A stretch of 64,000 bases of DNA from CAMCXE01 sp036520615 (GCA_036520615.1 DATDJI010000080.1:1-64000); one strand, 5' to 3'; shown: positions 9,542 through 18,031, counted from the stretch's first letter. The notes: generated by a model from the sequence alone, not told the origin. Made by a program: numbers and translations.

Positions 9542-9557
9542 GCGCCTTCCTTGGCGC
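9542..9557 (-). terminator. Hairpin between the lipoprotein and TPR genes
   Basis: A GCGCC/GGCGC stem with a 6-base loop lies just past the stop of the minus-strand lipoprotein gene. On the minus strand it is followed by ttattt. It may be a weak terminator or processing site separating DUF4331-lipoprotein from TPR-HupE. Confidence 0.4.
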
Positions 9558-9580
9558 ATTGCTTTTTAGTGCAACGAGAT

Positions 9581-10096
9581 TTAGTGGGCTGCGAATATAT
9601 CGTCGTAGGCGGTTTCCTCAATCACATCCATGGCCAAGTTCCGTGTGTTCAGAGGCATGGGTTGGGCATTTTCCATTTGGTTAAATGCTTGGCGGCTATA
9701 CAGGCTGAAGTCTGCTTGCACGGGGTTGACAGTAATTCCCACCTGGGCGGGTTTTGACATTAACGTACCGTCGGAAACGGTGAAGCTAAAACTATCTTCT
9801 CCTGTGGTTTCCGCCGTGGGTGTATACACAAAGTTACCTGCGCCAGAGAGCGTCACCGTGCCGTGTTGCGGCGCTGTGCCCAGTGCAAAAACCAACGTGT
9901 CTTTATCGGCGTCGACACCCATTAACATTCCGCTTAGGCTGCCGTCGGCATCGGCTGCAAAATGTGCGGCGCTGGCAGTGGGCATGCTATTCACGACAGG
10001 GCTTGTGACAGTTGTATTCTTACCGCCACCACTACCGCAGGCAACTAGCCCTAGGCTAAGTGTGCTGGCGATATAAAGACGAATTAATATGTTCAT
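9581..10096 (-). CDS. Lipoprotein with a cadherin/Ig-like domain
   Basis: This 171-residue protein starts with a lipoprotein signal (lipobox LVAC, Cys20) followed by a glycine-rich spacer. Its middle is one cadherin-like tandem-repeat domain (DADKDTLVFALGTAPQHGTV then GNFVYTPTAETTGEDSFSF), the type found in adhesins and calcium-binding surface proteins. The C-terminal 45 residues contain no recognised domain. The gene starts 10 bases after the DUF4331 stop, so the two are almost certainly cotranscribed. The product is predicted to be membrane-anchored with a protein-binding role. The partner is unknown. Confidence 0.8.
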   Translation of the reverse strand: MNILIRLYIASTLSLGLVACGSGGGKNTTVTSPVVNSMPTASAAHFAADADGSLSGMLMGVDADKDTLVFALGTAPQHGTVTLSGAGNFVYTPTAETTGEDSFSFTVSDGTLMSKPAQVGITVNPVQADFSLYSRQAFNQMENAQPMPLNTRNLAMDVIEETAYDDIFAAH

Positions 10097-10106
10097 CGCG
10101 TTCTCC

Positions 10107-11690
10107 TTATATTGAACCTGGAAGTGGATCGGCCAGGTAGGGGAAGGTTGACTTCATCATCTGGGCATTAACGGGTGCCCCGTCGGTGAAGGGCACAGTA
10201 CCCACATTGGCGTCGGCAGGTTTACATAAACCCAGATCTGTATCCGTTCCATTGACTGGGATGGGGTGACACAGGCGTCCCATAACCACGCGCAAGGCTA
10301 TGTCCACGACATCATCGCCAGGCCTGCGACCATTGGGGAAACCTGCTAAATCGTTGCCCGCCACACCAAACGTCGATTGCTTAGCGGCAGGTACCGCAGC
10401 AATACCGGTATTTAAGCGCAGCATCTCCGATGGGGTTACTTTCGCCAGTTGATTTACGCCGGGAAAGCCGGTGAGAAAAGCGGTAATTAAGTCTTTGCGA
10501 GGGAAATTCGTGGGCGCGAGCGTAGGAAGATTTGCACCCAATGTAGTGTTAACTGCATCTTTAAATAGAATATTGAGCAATTCGGGCAGGGATGGGTGGG
10601 AGACATAATCCAGAAACTGGCCATCATTTTTCGGTTCACTACCGCTATAGCGATCCTTATCTTTCAGGCCGATTACCAGTTCGTTTACCAATGGATTACC
10701 TAAGCGCGAAACCTGCACTAAAGCGCCGCCGTTAATCTCGGTTTTGTTAAAGCTTGGCATAGGATTTTGGATGCGCACCTGAGGGACGCTTGCAGTAGTC
10801 CATACACCGATGCTGCCATTACCACTGCCGATCAAGCAGCTTTTGGGGATTTCCAATGCCAACGCAGTAACGTTTTTATCGCCGAGTACATCGTTGCTGG
10901 CAGCTTGTGTAATACCGCCGGGGAAGCCTTTGCCATCACCCGCGCCAGGCGCGCTATCGCCTTCCACCGGTACGTAATTTACCAAATCAAAAGTTTTACC
11001 TAAGTTCACGACAAACGGATCTTTGCGCTGACCCACAAACACTCGGCCAGGGGTTTGGCAGCCAGGCAGAGTTACCTGGTAAATAAAATGCGCAGCGTAT
11101 TCGGCGTAACCTGCGCCAAATGTTTTGGTGCCGATATTATCCAAGGGTTTGGAGAATACCTTCGTGCCATCTTGTGCATTGCTAATATCCGCCCATTTGC
11201 CTGCGCGCCGGTTGCCGGTGAGCAATTTAAGTGAGTAGGTTTCACTAAAATTGGCTGCAGACATATCCATTGCGGAAATTGCACCGACGTTTTTTAAAGG
11301 TACGGCTATTTTTTTTGTGGCGCCGCTTGTGCCGATGGGTAGAGTGATACCCGAGCCCATCGGCAGGCTTTGCGCGAAGCGAAATTCAAAACTTAAGTCT
11401 TCCACCGCATCGCCGTTATTATCAACGTGAATGCTATACACGGCGTTGGGGTCCATGGCGAAATAATTCGGGCCGCCGTAGGCGTCTTGCAGAGGGATGT
11501 AATTAGCTACTAGGGTGACGAATTGTTCACGCCCCGCCTCGTAACTATTAAAAGCGTAAAGGTCAGTTGAATCCAGAGTGGGCAGGCGAGAGATATTGGG
11601 TGCTTCGCGGTGGCTAGAGGCGTAGCTACCCTGGCTTAATAAACCTGCGCAAACGAGGCTCAATAGGTGAGTCGAGTGTAATTTAAACAT
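10107..11690 (-). CDS. Secreted DUF4331 family protein
   Basis: This 527-residue protein has a cleavable signal peptide and a mature N-terminus SSHREAPNISRLPTLDSTDLYAF, cut here as ASSHREAP then DSTDLYAF, the signature opening of DUF4331 proteins. The family is extracytoplasmic, probably all-beta, and has no established function. The C-terminal part contains GRRPGDDVVDIALRVVMG, also typical of the family. The gene heads the minus-strand set lipoprotein-TPR-HupE and lies directly downstream of the ECF sigma/anti-sigma operon, separated by two terminators. It probably therefore has its own promoter, possibly read by that sigma factor. Confidence 0.85.
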   Translation of the reverse strand: MFKLHSTHLLSLVCAGLLSQGSYASSHREAPNISRLPTLDSTDLYAFNSYEAGREQFVTLVANYIPLQDAYGGPNYFAMDPNAVYSIHVDNNGDAVEDLSFEFRFAQSLPMGSGITLPIGTSGATKKIAVPLKNVGAISAMDMSAANFSETYSLKLLTGNRRAGKWADISNAQDGTKVFSKPLDNIGTKTFGAGYAEYAAHFIYQVTLPGCQTPGRVFVGQRKDPFVVNLGKTFDLVNYVPVEGDSAPGAGDGKGFPGGITQAASNDVLGDKNVTALALEIPKSCLIGSGNGSIGVWTTASVPQVRIQNPMPSFNKTEINGGALVQVSRLGNPLVNELVIGLKDKDRYSGSEPKNDGQFLDYVSHPSLPELLNILFKDAVNTTLGANLPTLAPTNFPRKDLITAFLTGFPGVNQLAKVTPSEMLRLNTGIAAVPAAKQSTFGVAGNDLAGFPNGRRPGDDVVDIALRVVMGRLCHPIPVNGTDTDLGLCKPADANVGTVPFTDGAPVNAQMMKSTFPYLADPLPGSI

Positions 11691-11848
11691 AGGGAATTCC
11701 TTCAGTTGTAAGTTGAGTTTTGTTACCTAGTAAGAAACGGGTCAACTGAAGTTTTGGATGCAGCTTTTTAAAATATTTTTACAAATCGCCTAGCAGGACC
11801 GCAGTGGCTTAGAGTGGCTTTACAAATATGGAGCTGTAAAAAAAGAAA

Positions 11849-11863
11849 AGCTCTGTGAGAGCT
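11849..11863 (-). terminator. Second of two tandem terminators after the anti-sigma gene
   Basis: On the minus strand the stem agctc/gagct is followed by ttttctttttttt-like sequence (read from the plus-strand purine run). It lies about 12 bases beyond a matching hairpin at 11875-11890 and has the same downstream T-rich pattern. Confidence 0.6.
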
Positions 11864-11874
11864 AAAAAAAGAAA

Positions 11875-11890
11875 AGCCCCGTGAGGGGCT
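11875..11890 (-). terminator. First of two tandem terminators after the anti-sigma gene
   Basis: The stem agcccc/ggggct with a 4-base loop is followed on the minus strand by ttttctttttt. It lies 35 bases past the anti-sigma stop. Two consecutive intrinsic terminators would insulate the DUF4331 operon from the sigma operon. Confidence 0.7.
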
Positions 11891-11924
11891 AAATTCAGAA
11901 GCCGCAGGCAAGAGGCCAACGTAG

Positions 11925-12629
11925 TTATAACGTCATTAATTGAGCCGTATAGAGCACGGTGCTGGGCTGGCCGTTAGGCGAGCCACCTAAGGGTTCGAGG
12001 CTAACGGCTAAGGCTGCCACCTGGACTTGGTCAAACAACGCCGAGCGCGGTAATTTCACCCGGCCTGATTTAGGCAACAAGCCTAACGAAACCGGCGGGC
12101 GCCCGTCGGCGGCCAGCATCCACAACTCGTAATCGTGATCGGCCTGGGGTAAGAACGTGCTGCTGGCAGTGATTTCCAGGCCGCTAGCGTGCAGTTTGAT
12201 CAACCACAATGCCTGGGCTTTTTCCCCTTGTATTAGGGCTACCTGTCCTTGTTCAGTTGGCAATTGGGGGAGTGTAAACAGCACTACCGCCAGCACTAGG
12301 GCCGCTGCAGTGGCGAGACCTGTGAGCCACTGCCATACCGGTGCTGAGCGCTCCGGTAACGACACCACCGGAGTAGGCAAAACAACCTGCGACGATGCAA
12401 TAAAATTTAGGCGCTGCTGGATGGTTTGCCAAACTTCTGGTGACGGGGTTTGTGGTGCTAAAGAGGCGCCCAGCGTATTTAAATGCGCTTCCCAGCGCCA
12501 GAGTGCCGAGCGCAGCAAAGCACTCTGCATCAGTAGGCGTGAAAAGCGCAGCCGCGCGCCACCTTGTAATGTACCGAGTACATAGGCCGCCGCCAGCGCA
12601 TTGTTGCGATCTTCGTTGAGGTAGTTCAT
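11925..12629 (-). CDS. RskA-like anti-sigma factor
   Basis: The protein is 234 residues from the ATG that overlaps the sigma gene stop (ATGA). A cytoplasmic N-terminal domain of about 85 residues (AAAYVLGTLQGGARLRF) is followed by one membrane helix near 105-125 (WLTGLATAAALVLAVVLFTL). The extracytoplasmic domain has the RskA C-terminal pattern (ALWLIKLHASGLEI, DYELWMLAADGRPPVSLG, VQVAALAVSLEPLGG). No zinc-binding HxxxCxxC motif is present, so it is not a ZAS-type factor. It should hold the adjacent ECF sigma factor at the membrane until an envelope signal is sensed. Confidence 0.88.
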   Translation of the reverse strand: MNYLNEDRNNALAAAYVLGTLQGGARLRFSRLLMQSALLRSALWRWEAHLNTLGASLAPQTPSPEVWQTIQQRLNFIASSQVVLPTPVVSLPERSAPVWQWLTGLATAAALVLAVVLFTLPQLPTEQGQVALIQGEKAQALWLIKLHASGLEITASSTFLPQADHDYELWMLAADGRPPVSLGLLPKSGRVKLPRSALFDQVQVAALAVSLEPLGGSPNGQPSTVLYTAQLMTL

Positions 12630-13168
12630 CGATCCAGGCACCTCTTTAACACATCCAGCCCTCTACGAATCCAGCTCTTCACTGAGCCTAAAGGCTTTGC
12701 CATGCGGTCGCAAACCTCAAAATGCGTCAGGCCGCGGAAATAAGCCAGTTGGATAGCATCCCGTTGTGGGCCGTCTAAAGTGTCTAAACAGTGATCAATC
12801 TGTACGCGCTCGCGGGACTGATACAGATTAATTTCGGGTGTTTCTGGGCTTTCTATATCGTCGTGTGCCTCTACCGTCTCTTCGCGACGACTCTTAGTCG
12901 CACGCAATATATCCAGCGCCCGGTAGCGAACTATGCTTATCATCCAGGTGAGCACTGTGCCTTTCTCCTGCTGGTAGTCCCCTGCGTTGTGCCAAATACG
13001 CACAAAAGCCTCTTGTAAGGCGTCCTCCGCCAGGTCGCGCCGCTGCAACATTTGTAGGCTCACAGCAAATAACTTGCTGGACGTATGTTGATACAGCGTT
13101 GCAAAAGCTGTTTTATCTCCCTGAGCGGTGGCGCTGAGCAAGTGTAAAAAATTGATACTGGCTTCCAT
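12626..13168 (-). CDS. ECF RNA polymerase sigma factor (SigK/RskA-associated type)
   Basis: This 180-residue sigma-70 family protein has region 2 with DLAEDALQEAFVRIW (about 61-75) and TWMISIVRYRALDILR, and region 4 with LAYFRGLTHFEVCDRM and the helix-turn-helix end GSVKSWIRRGLDVLKRC. There is no regulatory extension. Its stop overlaps the start of the anti-sigma gene, the standard layout of a sigma/anti-sigma pair. It probably drives its own operon and the DUF4331 gene set. A stem-loop at 13344-13380 separates its upstream region from katG. Confidence 0.92.
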   Translation of the reverse strand: MEASINFLHLLSATAQGDKTAFATLYQHTSSKLFAVSLQMLQRRDLAEDALQEAFVRIWHNAGDYQQEKGTVLTWMISIVRYRALDILRATKSRREETVEAHDDIESPETPEINLYQSRERVQIDHCLDTLDGPQRDAIQLAYFRGLTHFEVCDRMAKPLGSVKSWIRRGLDVLKRCLDR

Positions 13169-13343
13169 CTAGAGAGTCTCGTGACTATGGGTAATTTGGA
13201 CGAGATAAACCAGCTCGGTGGCCATGTTCATCGCAGATTGAACCGATAATACGCACGGAGTGAATTATTGTATTGATTACCGGGGAGCAGCTGAAAATTA
13301 ATCGTAATGAATTTTTTCGAAAGAATTGAACATTTGATAAAAA

Positions 13344-13380
13344 AGCTGGAAATAACTGCCGAATAACGCTATTTCCAGCT
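13344..13380 (-). terminator. Strong stem-loop with T run on the minus strand
   Basis: A perfect 11-bp stem (agctggaaata / tatttccagct) with a 15-base loop is followed on the minus strand by tttttatc. It lies about 320 bases past katG, so it may end a katG read-through transcript or an unrecognised small RNA. Confidence 0.6.
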
Positions 13381-13650
13381 GCAATCTACCCACGTGCTTA
13401 ATTTTTATGTCTTCGCTTGCTGATGCGTTTTCCCAAGCAGGCCCGCTTGCCAAGGCCGTACGCACCTCAAGTTCTGATTGCCGTAATTACCCGCATTTTT
13501 TCTCGGCGGGTGGTGCGGTTCTATGAGCGTATTCGGCCAGCGTTAATTGAATCTGCCGCACCATTGCTAATTCTGCCTTTTTTGCTAAATTTTCCGGATT
13601 TTTTTAGAAGCTGTTTAGGTCCTGGCAGATTTTTTCACCTTCGTAAACTA

Positions 13651-13678
13651 ATTCTCAGCTGACACACCAGCTGAGAAT
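13651..13678. terminator. Stem-loop downstream of katG
   Basis: A perfect 10-bp stem (attctcagct / agctgagaat) has an 8-base loop, and the T run follows on the plus strand. It lies 22 bases from the katG stop. On the minus strand the following sequence is not a good T tract, so it may act in RNA stabilisation as well as termination. Confidence 0.5.
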
Positions 13679-13699
13679 TTTTAGATAAATATTTAATTG

Positions 13700-15886
13700 C
13701 TAGCGAATTAAATCAAAACGATCGAGGTTCATCACTTTATGCCAGGCGGCGATGAAGTCCTCGATAAATTTTTTCTGTGCGTCCTCGGCAGCATAGACTT
13801 CTGCTATGGCGCGCAGTTGTGCGTTGGAGCCAAACACTAAATCCACCACTGTAGCTGTCCATTTTAATTCTCCGTTGCGATTTTTTCCTTCAAGATAGTG
13901 CTCGCCTGCCACAGGTTTCCATTGCGTATTGATATCGAGCAAATGTACGAAAAAATCATTGCTTAATGTTTCCGGCCGCAGTGTAAATACACCGCGCTGA
14001 TTTCGTCCGACATTCGCATTTAGCACACGCATGCCGCCGATTAATACGGTCATTTCCGGTGCGGTAAGTTTTAGCAGATGTGCTTTGTCAATTAATAATT
14101 CCGCAGCAAGGGATTCAAATCCTTTTGCCGCGTAGTTGCGAAAACCATCTGCACGAGGTTCTAGTACATTAAAAGACTCTATATCGGTTTGCTCTTGCGA
14201 TGCATCCATACGCCCTGCAGTAAAAGGCACGCTTACTGAGTAGCCAGCATTTTTTGCTGCCGCTTCAATTGCCGCACAGCCGCCGAGCACAATTAAATCA
14301 GCCAGAGAGATTTTTTTAAGCGAGTGTGCGCTGTTAAATTCTTGTTGAATTATTTCGAGTTTAGCCAGCACACGGGCAAGCTCGGCGGGTTCATTTACCG
14401 CCCAATGATTTTGCGGGGCGAGTCGAATGCGCGCTCCGTTGGCACCGCCGCGTTTATCGCTGCCGCGAAATGTCGAGGCCGAGGCCCAGGCGACATTCAC
14501 CAGTGCTGAAATGGAGAGGCCACAGGCGAGAATTTTCGCTTTCAGCTCGCCCGTGTCGTGTTCGTCCACCAGAGCATGGTTGAGGGCTGGAATTGGGTCT
14601 TGCCATAGCATCACTTCCTGAGGCACGAGGCTTCCAAGGTAGCGAGTGCGCGGGCCTAAGTCTCTGTGCGTAAGCTTAAACCATGCGCGTGCAAAAGCAT
14701 CGGCAAACTGCGCTGGGTTTTCATGGTAGCGGCGGGCGATTTTTTCATAGGCCGGGTCAAAGCGCAGCGACAGATCCGCAGTGGTCATCATAGGGGGGGC
14801 GCGCTTAGCAGGATCGTGCGCGTCTGGAATCATATGCTCGGGTTTGCAGTTTTTCGGCGTCCATTGGTGGGCTCCGGCAGGGCTCTTGGTCAGCGTCCAT
14901 TCGTAGCCAAATAACATATCGAAGTAGCCGTTATCCCAAGTGGTTGGGTTGGGTTTCCAGGCGCCTTCAATGCCGCTGGTCGTCGTGTGTACACCCTTGC
15001 CAGTGCCGAAACTGTTCACCCAGCCGAGACCTAAGTCTTCTATATTGGCGCCCTCGGGCTCAGCGCCGACCAGGGTTGGGTCTCCCGCGCCGTGGGCTTT
15101 GCCGAATGTGTGGCCGCCTGCAATAAGGGCGACGGTTTCCTCATCATTCATAGCCATACGGGCAAAGGTTTCGCGCACATCGCGGCCGGAGGCAACTGGG
15201 TCGGGGTTGCCATTGGGGCCTTCAGGGTTCACGTAAATAAGCCCCATTTGCACCGCCGCCAGAGCCGCTTCAAGCTCGCGCTCGCCGCTGTACCGCGCAT
15301 CGCCTAGCCAGGCGGTTTCTGAGCCCCAATAAATATCTTCCTCCGGTGCCCAAATATCCACGCGGCCACCGGCAAAGCCAATAGTTTTAAATCCCATAGA
15401 TTCCAACGCCACATTGCCTGCGAGAATCATTAAATCCGCCCAGGAGAGTTTGCTGCCGTATTTTTGTTTAATTGGCCAGAGCAGGCGCCGGGCTTTATCT
15501 AAATTGCCATTGTCGGGCCAGCTGTTGAGCGGGGCAAAGCGTTGGTTGCCCGTGCCTGCGCCGCCGCGTCCGTCACTGGTGCGGTATGTGCCCGCCGAGT
15601 GCCAAGCCAGGCGAATCATCAGGCCGCCATAATGTCCCCAATCCGCTGGCCACCAGTCCTGGGAGTCTCTCATCAGCGCATGTAGATCAGTAACGACTGC
15701 ACTTAAATCCAAGTTATTAAATTCGGCTGCATAATTAAACTCTGTGCCCATAGGGTCAGAGGCGGGTGAATGCTGATGCAAAATATTTAATTTAAGTTGA
15801 TTGGGCCACCAGTTGGCATTTGCAGGTGCACTTGCCCGCGTGTGTTTGCCCATGGCGGAGAAAGGGCACTTCGGTTCATCTGACAT
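13700..15886 (-). CDS. katG: Catalase-peroxidase KatG
   Basis: This 728-residue bifunctional heme enzyme breaks down hydrogen peroxide and oxidises organic donors. The first domain keeps the distal heme residues R92, W95 and H96 (IRLAWHSAGTYR) and the proximal GGHTFGKAHGAG motif. The second, catalytically inactive duplicated domain follows (VNVAWASASTFRGSDKRGG). The length is normal and there is no signal peptide, so it is cytoplasmic. It is one of two catalase genes in the window (katE lies at 31.2-33.6 kb). Upstream sequence to 16.65 kb is long, and no OxyR site could be assigned by eye. Confidence 0.97.
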   Translation of the reverse strand: MSDEPKCPFSAMGKHTRASAPANANWWPNQLKLNILHQHSPASDPMGTEFNYAAEFNNLDLSAVVTDLHALMRDSQDWWPADWGHYGGLMIRLAWHSAGTYRTSDGRGGAGTGNQRFAPLNSWPDNGNLDKARRLLWPIKQKYGSKLSWADLMILAGNVALESMGFKTIGFAGGRVDIWAPEEDIYWGSETAWLGDARYSGERELEAALAAVQMGLIYVNPEGPNGNPDPVASGRDVRETFARMAMNDEETVALIAGGHTFGKAHGAGDPTLVGAEPEGANIEDLGLGWVNSFGTGKGVHTTTSGIEGAWKPNPTTWDNGYFDMLFGYEWTLTKSPAGAHQWTPKNCKPEHMIPDAHDPAKRAPPMMTTADLSLRFDPAYEKIARRYHENPAQFADAFARAWFKLTHRDLGPRTRYLGSLVPQEVMLWQDPIPALNHALVDEHDTGELKAKILACGLSISALVNVAWASASTFRGSDKRGGANGARIRLAPQNHWAVNEPAELARVLAKLEIIQQEFNSAHSLKKISLADLIVLGGCAAIEAAAKNAGYSVSVPFTAGRMDASQEQTDIESFNVLEPRADGFRNYAAKGFESLAAELLIDKAHLLKLTAPEMTVLIGGMRVLNANVGRNQRGVFTLRPETLSNDFFVHLLDINTQWKPVAGEHYLEGKNRNGELKWTATVVDLVFGSNAQLRAIAEVYAAEDAQKKFIEDFIAAWHKVMNLDRFDLIR

Positions 15887-16649
15887 AACAATATCCTAGG
15901 AAAGTGTGGTTGACCTGCTGAACTGTAGAGTGCTTACGAGCGCATACCCAATTGAATCTGCCAATGCCGCTGATAGTGCCACCCAATGTGATTATTTTTC
16001 GTTAGCGGTGCGGGAGTAAATCGCGGTGTAGAAATTGGTCTTCTATGAAAATAGGTAATGTGTGCAAGCTAAACAGATGCATATACGCATAGAGCGACTA
16101 TGACAGATTGCGCGGGTTAAATTGGTTACGCTTTTAAAATTAGTCCTGGTGCGCTGCGTTAGCGGTCGTAAAAGAGATGCGGTTGGAGGGGCTTTCCTGC
16201 TGGTAAGCGTAAAGTGTTATTAAAGATGGGTAAAAACATCGTTTAAGGAGCCTGAAAAACTACGTGACTCGCTCTGGCGTTGTTGAATTTACCAAAATAT
16301 GTTCATTTACTACTTTTAAACTCGGCACTGCTCCTGCGTTGCTGTTGATTTCATTCCAGATGAGATTTTACCTCCCCCCTTCCGTGGGGTCGTACCTCCT
16401 GCATCCATGCAGTCGTCCGCTTATTTGATAAGTTCGCCTAGCCGGGGGCGCCTAGCGGGGGGCACCTAGCCAGCGCCGCGCTGCCTACATTTTTCAGAGA
16501 TTCCTTGATTAGCTTGCAGGCAAGAGTAATTCGCTGTTTAGCCAATTTTTATGTTTTTAAAGCAGATTGAATTTTATTTACCAGTTAGAGCAAGCGATTG
16601 TCTTTGAACTGTTAGGCTGCCTGCTTGCGGTTTTTTAACAATCGCTCGA
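15887..16649. other. Long intergenic region upstream of katG with a short tandem repeat
   Basis: No convincing gene is seen in these 763 bases. The katG promoter must lie at the left end. At 16435-16471 a 14-base GC-rich unit (cgcctagcnggggg) is repeated 2.6 times, and a small palindrome (tgcatccatgca) lies nearby at about 16399-16411. Composition is more GC-rich and less codon-like than the flanks, suggesting an eroded or non-coding insert. Confidence 0.45.
16435..16471. repeat. 14-bp direct tandem repeat, 2.6 copies
   Basis: Two copies (16435-16448 and 16449-16462) differ at one position and are followed by a partial third copy starting with cacctagcc. Function is unknown. It may be a protein-binding iteron-like array or simple slippage. 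Confidence 0.6.
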
Positions 16650-17426
16650 TTAACACTCAGGCACAAATTCGTTGGTTTTATTATTTTTTTGCTGCCATAA
16701 AATCCACAGCCCCCAGGCCAGCGCAATAAACATAATAAACAAACCTATGCGGCGGCTGAGTTGCGCTAAATGATGGGCTTGGTCGAGAGCATTCCATTGA
16801 GTTAACAAATTACCCCAGTCGTGGCCACTTTCATTCCCGGTGGTTAATGGCAGTGAGCGGTAGGGGGCGTCGTCTATATACGGGGCAAGATCAACCCAGT
16901 TTTGGCCACACCACCACAGTGTAATACTTGCACCAAAGGTTTCTTTCTGCCGATAGACAAATAACAGCGTGATGCCAAAGGGCATTAATATCTGAAATAA
17001 ACTGCCGCCGAGAATTGTTAGCGTATAGCCAAAGGGGCGGAAGAATACGTGGCCAAATTCGTGAAATGGCAAATTCACATTATGTAAAAACGAGCTGCCG
17101 ATTTTTTCCCATTCAAGCCCTGCACGCAGAAAATACAGGCTCCAAATTACAAATACACTCCAAACCAGTGCGCGCCCCACTAAAACTTCAATACTGACGC
17201 GCTCGGGAATATACCGCCAAGGCTCAAGTATTTTCTGCGGCCAGCGGTATTCTTCTTCTACATCATCAAACACGGATTTAACGGTAGGACGCAGAGTTAT
17301 TTCATCGGCAATCTGTTTTGCGCGGTATTTTGCGTAAATAATTCCGCAGTGTGGGCAGCTATCCTGCGGGCCGGTAAATTCAATGCGTGTGCGTTGACAT
17401 TTTGGGCAGTAGGGTGTGTCGGCCAT
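16650..17426 (-). CDS. Membrane protein with N-terminal zinc ribbon and HExxH motif
   Basis: This 258-residue protein starts with a zinc ribbon (CPKC at 7-10 and CPHC at about 24-27), followed by a linker and four predicted membrane helices. Near residue 120 the sequence LPFHEFGHVFF contains HEFGH, the zinc-metallopeptidase HExxH signature, placed in or near a helix as in M50-type intramembrane proteases. No clear third ligand motif (NPxxDG) was seen, so catalysis is uncertain. A cytosolic zinc ribbon fused to a possible membrane protease suggests regulated proteolysis, but this is inference. It lies downstream of greB on the same strand after 92 bases. Confidence 0.75.
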   Translation of the reverse strand: MADTPYCPKCQRTRIEFTGPQDSCPHCGIIYAKYRAKQIADEITLRPTVKSVFDDVEEEYRWPQKILEPWRYIPERVSIEVLVGRALVWSVFVIWSLYFLRAGLEWEKIGSSFLHNVNLPFHEFGHVFFRPFGYTLTILGGSLFQILMPFGITLLFVYRQKETFGASITLWWCGQNWVDLAPYIDDAPYRSLPLTTGNESGHDWGNLLTQWNALDQAHHLAQLSRRIGLFIMFIALAWGLWILWQQKNNKTNEFVPEC

Positions 17427-17518
17427 GGTTTTTATTCCGGCTCAATTTTTTATGTTTATTAGAGATGTTAACTTCGAGTGGATGCTAAATAGGTAGATCG
17501 TTTCACTCGGCACGACTA

Positions 17519-18031
17519 TTAATTAGGTGGCGAATCGTAATGAATGGCTACCACATAATAAATATCGACTTTATCTGCCAAGCTTAGCTTAATTTCATCG
17601 TCTAGAGTTTTACCTAACATAGCTTTGGCAAGCGGCGCGTCCAGGCTAATTTTATTTTCTTTTAAATCAAATTCATCCGGCCCGACTATGCGGTAGGTAA
17701 TGGTGCTGCCATCGGCTTCTTTTTCCAGCGTTACATAAGCGCCAAAATAAATTTTGTTAGGGTTATCCGGAACCTGCTCGACAATTTTTAATACGTCTAA
17801 ACGGCGGCTTAAATAACCGACGCGGCGGTCGATCTCTCGCAAGCGGCGTTTGCCATAAATATAATCGCCATTTTCAGAGCGGTCGCCATTTTTGGCGGCT
17901 TCATGCACGATTTGCGTAACCTTAGGGCGCTCCTCATGCCACAGCATTTGCAGTTCTGCTTGTAGTGTTTGCCAGCCTTCGCGGGTAATGTAGGGCGCGC
18001 TTTTCTCGGCCGGGGGGCGGTAGCGGCTCAC
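17519..18031 (-). CDS. greB: Transcript cleavage factor GreB
   Basis: This 170-residue Gre factor rescues backtracked RNA polymerase by stimulating transcript cleavage. The N-terminal coiled coil (ITREGWQTLQAELQMLWHEERP) carries the acidic tip region DRSENGDYIYGKRRLREIDRR that enters the secondary channel. The C-terminal FKBP-like domain follows (FGAYVTLE, ITYRIVGPDEFD). GreB rather than GreA is favoured by YIYGKRRLREIDRRV. It starts with GTG overlapping the stop of the upstream S9 peptidase gene by 4 bases, so the two are translationally coupled. Confidence 0.93.
   Translation of the reverse strand: MSRYRPPAEKSAPYITREGWQTLQAELQMLWHEERPKVTQIVHEAAKNGDRSENGDYIYGKRRLREIDRRVGYLSRRLDVLKIVEQVPDNPNKIYFGAYVTLEKEADGSTITYRIVGPDEFDLKENKISLDAPLAKAMLGKTLDDEIKLSLADKVDIYYVVAIHYDSPPN

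Larger units (their letters stand above)
13169..13699. other. Intergenic region between the sigma gene and katG
   Basis: This stretch holds two strong stem-loops (13344-13380 and 13651-13678) and the upstream region of the sigma operon. A plus-strand open frame at 13417-13662 is Arg-rich, lacks a recognisable domain and is not accepted as a gene. The two minus-strand hairpins, about 270 bases apart, leave room for a small minus-strand transcript, but none could be identified. Confidence 0.5.

Noticed and set aside
13417..13662. 81-codon plus-strand frame between the sigma gene and katG
   Set aside because: Arg-rich, no domain or ribosome site, and crosses the hairpin at 13651-13678.
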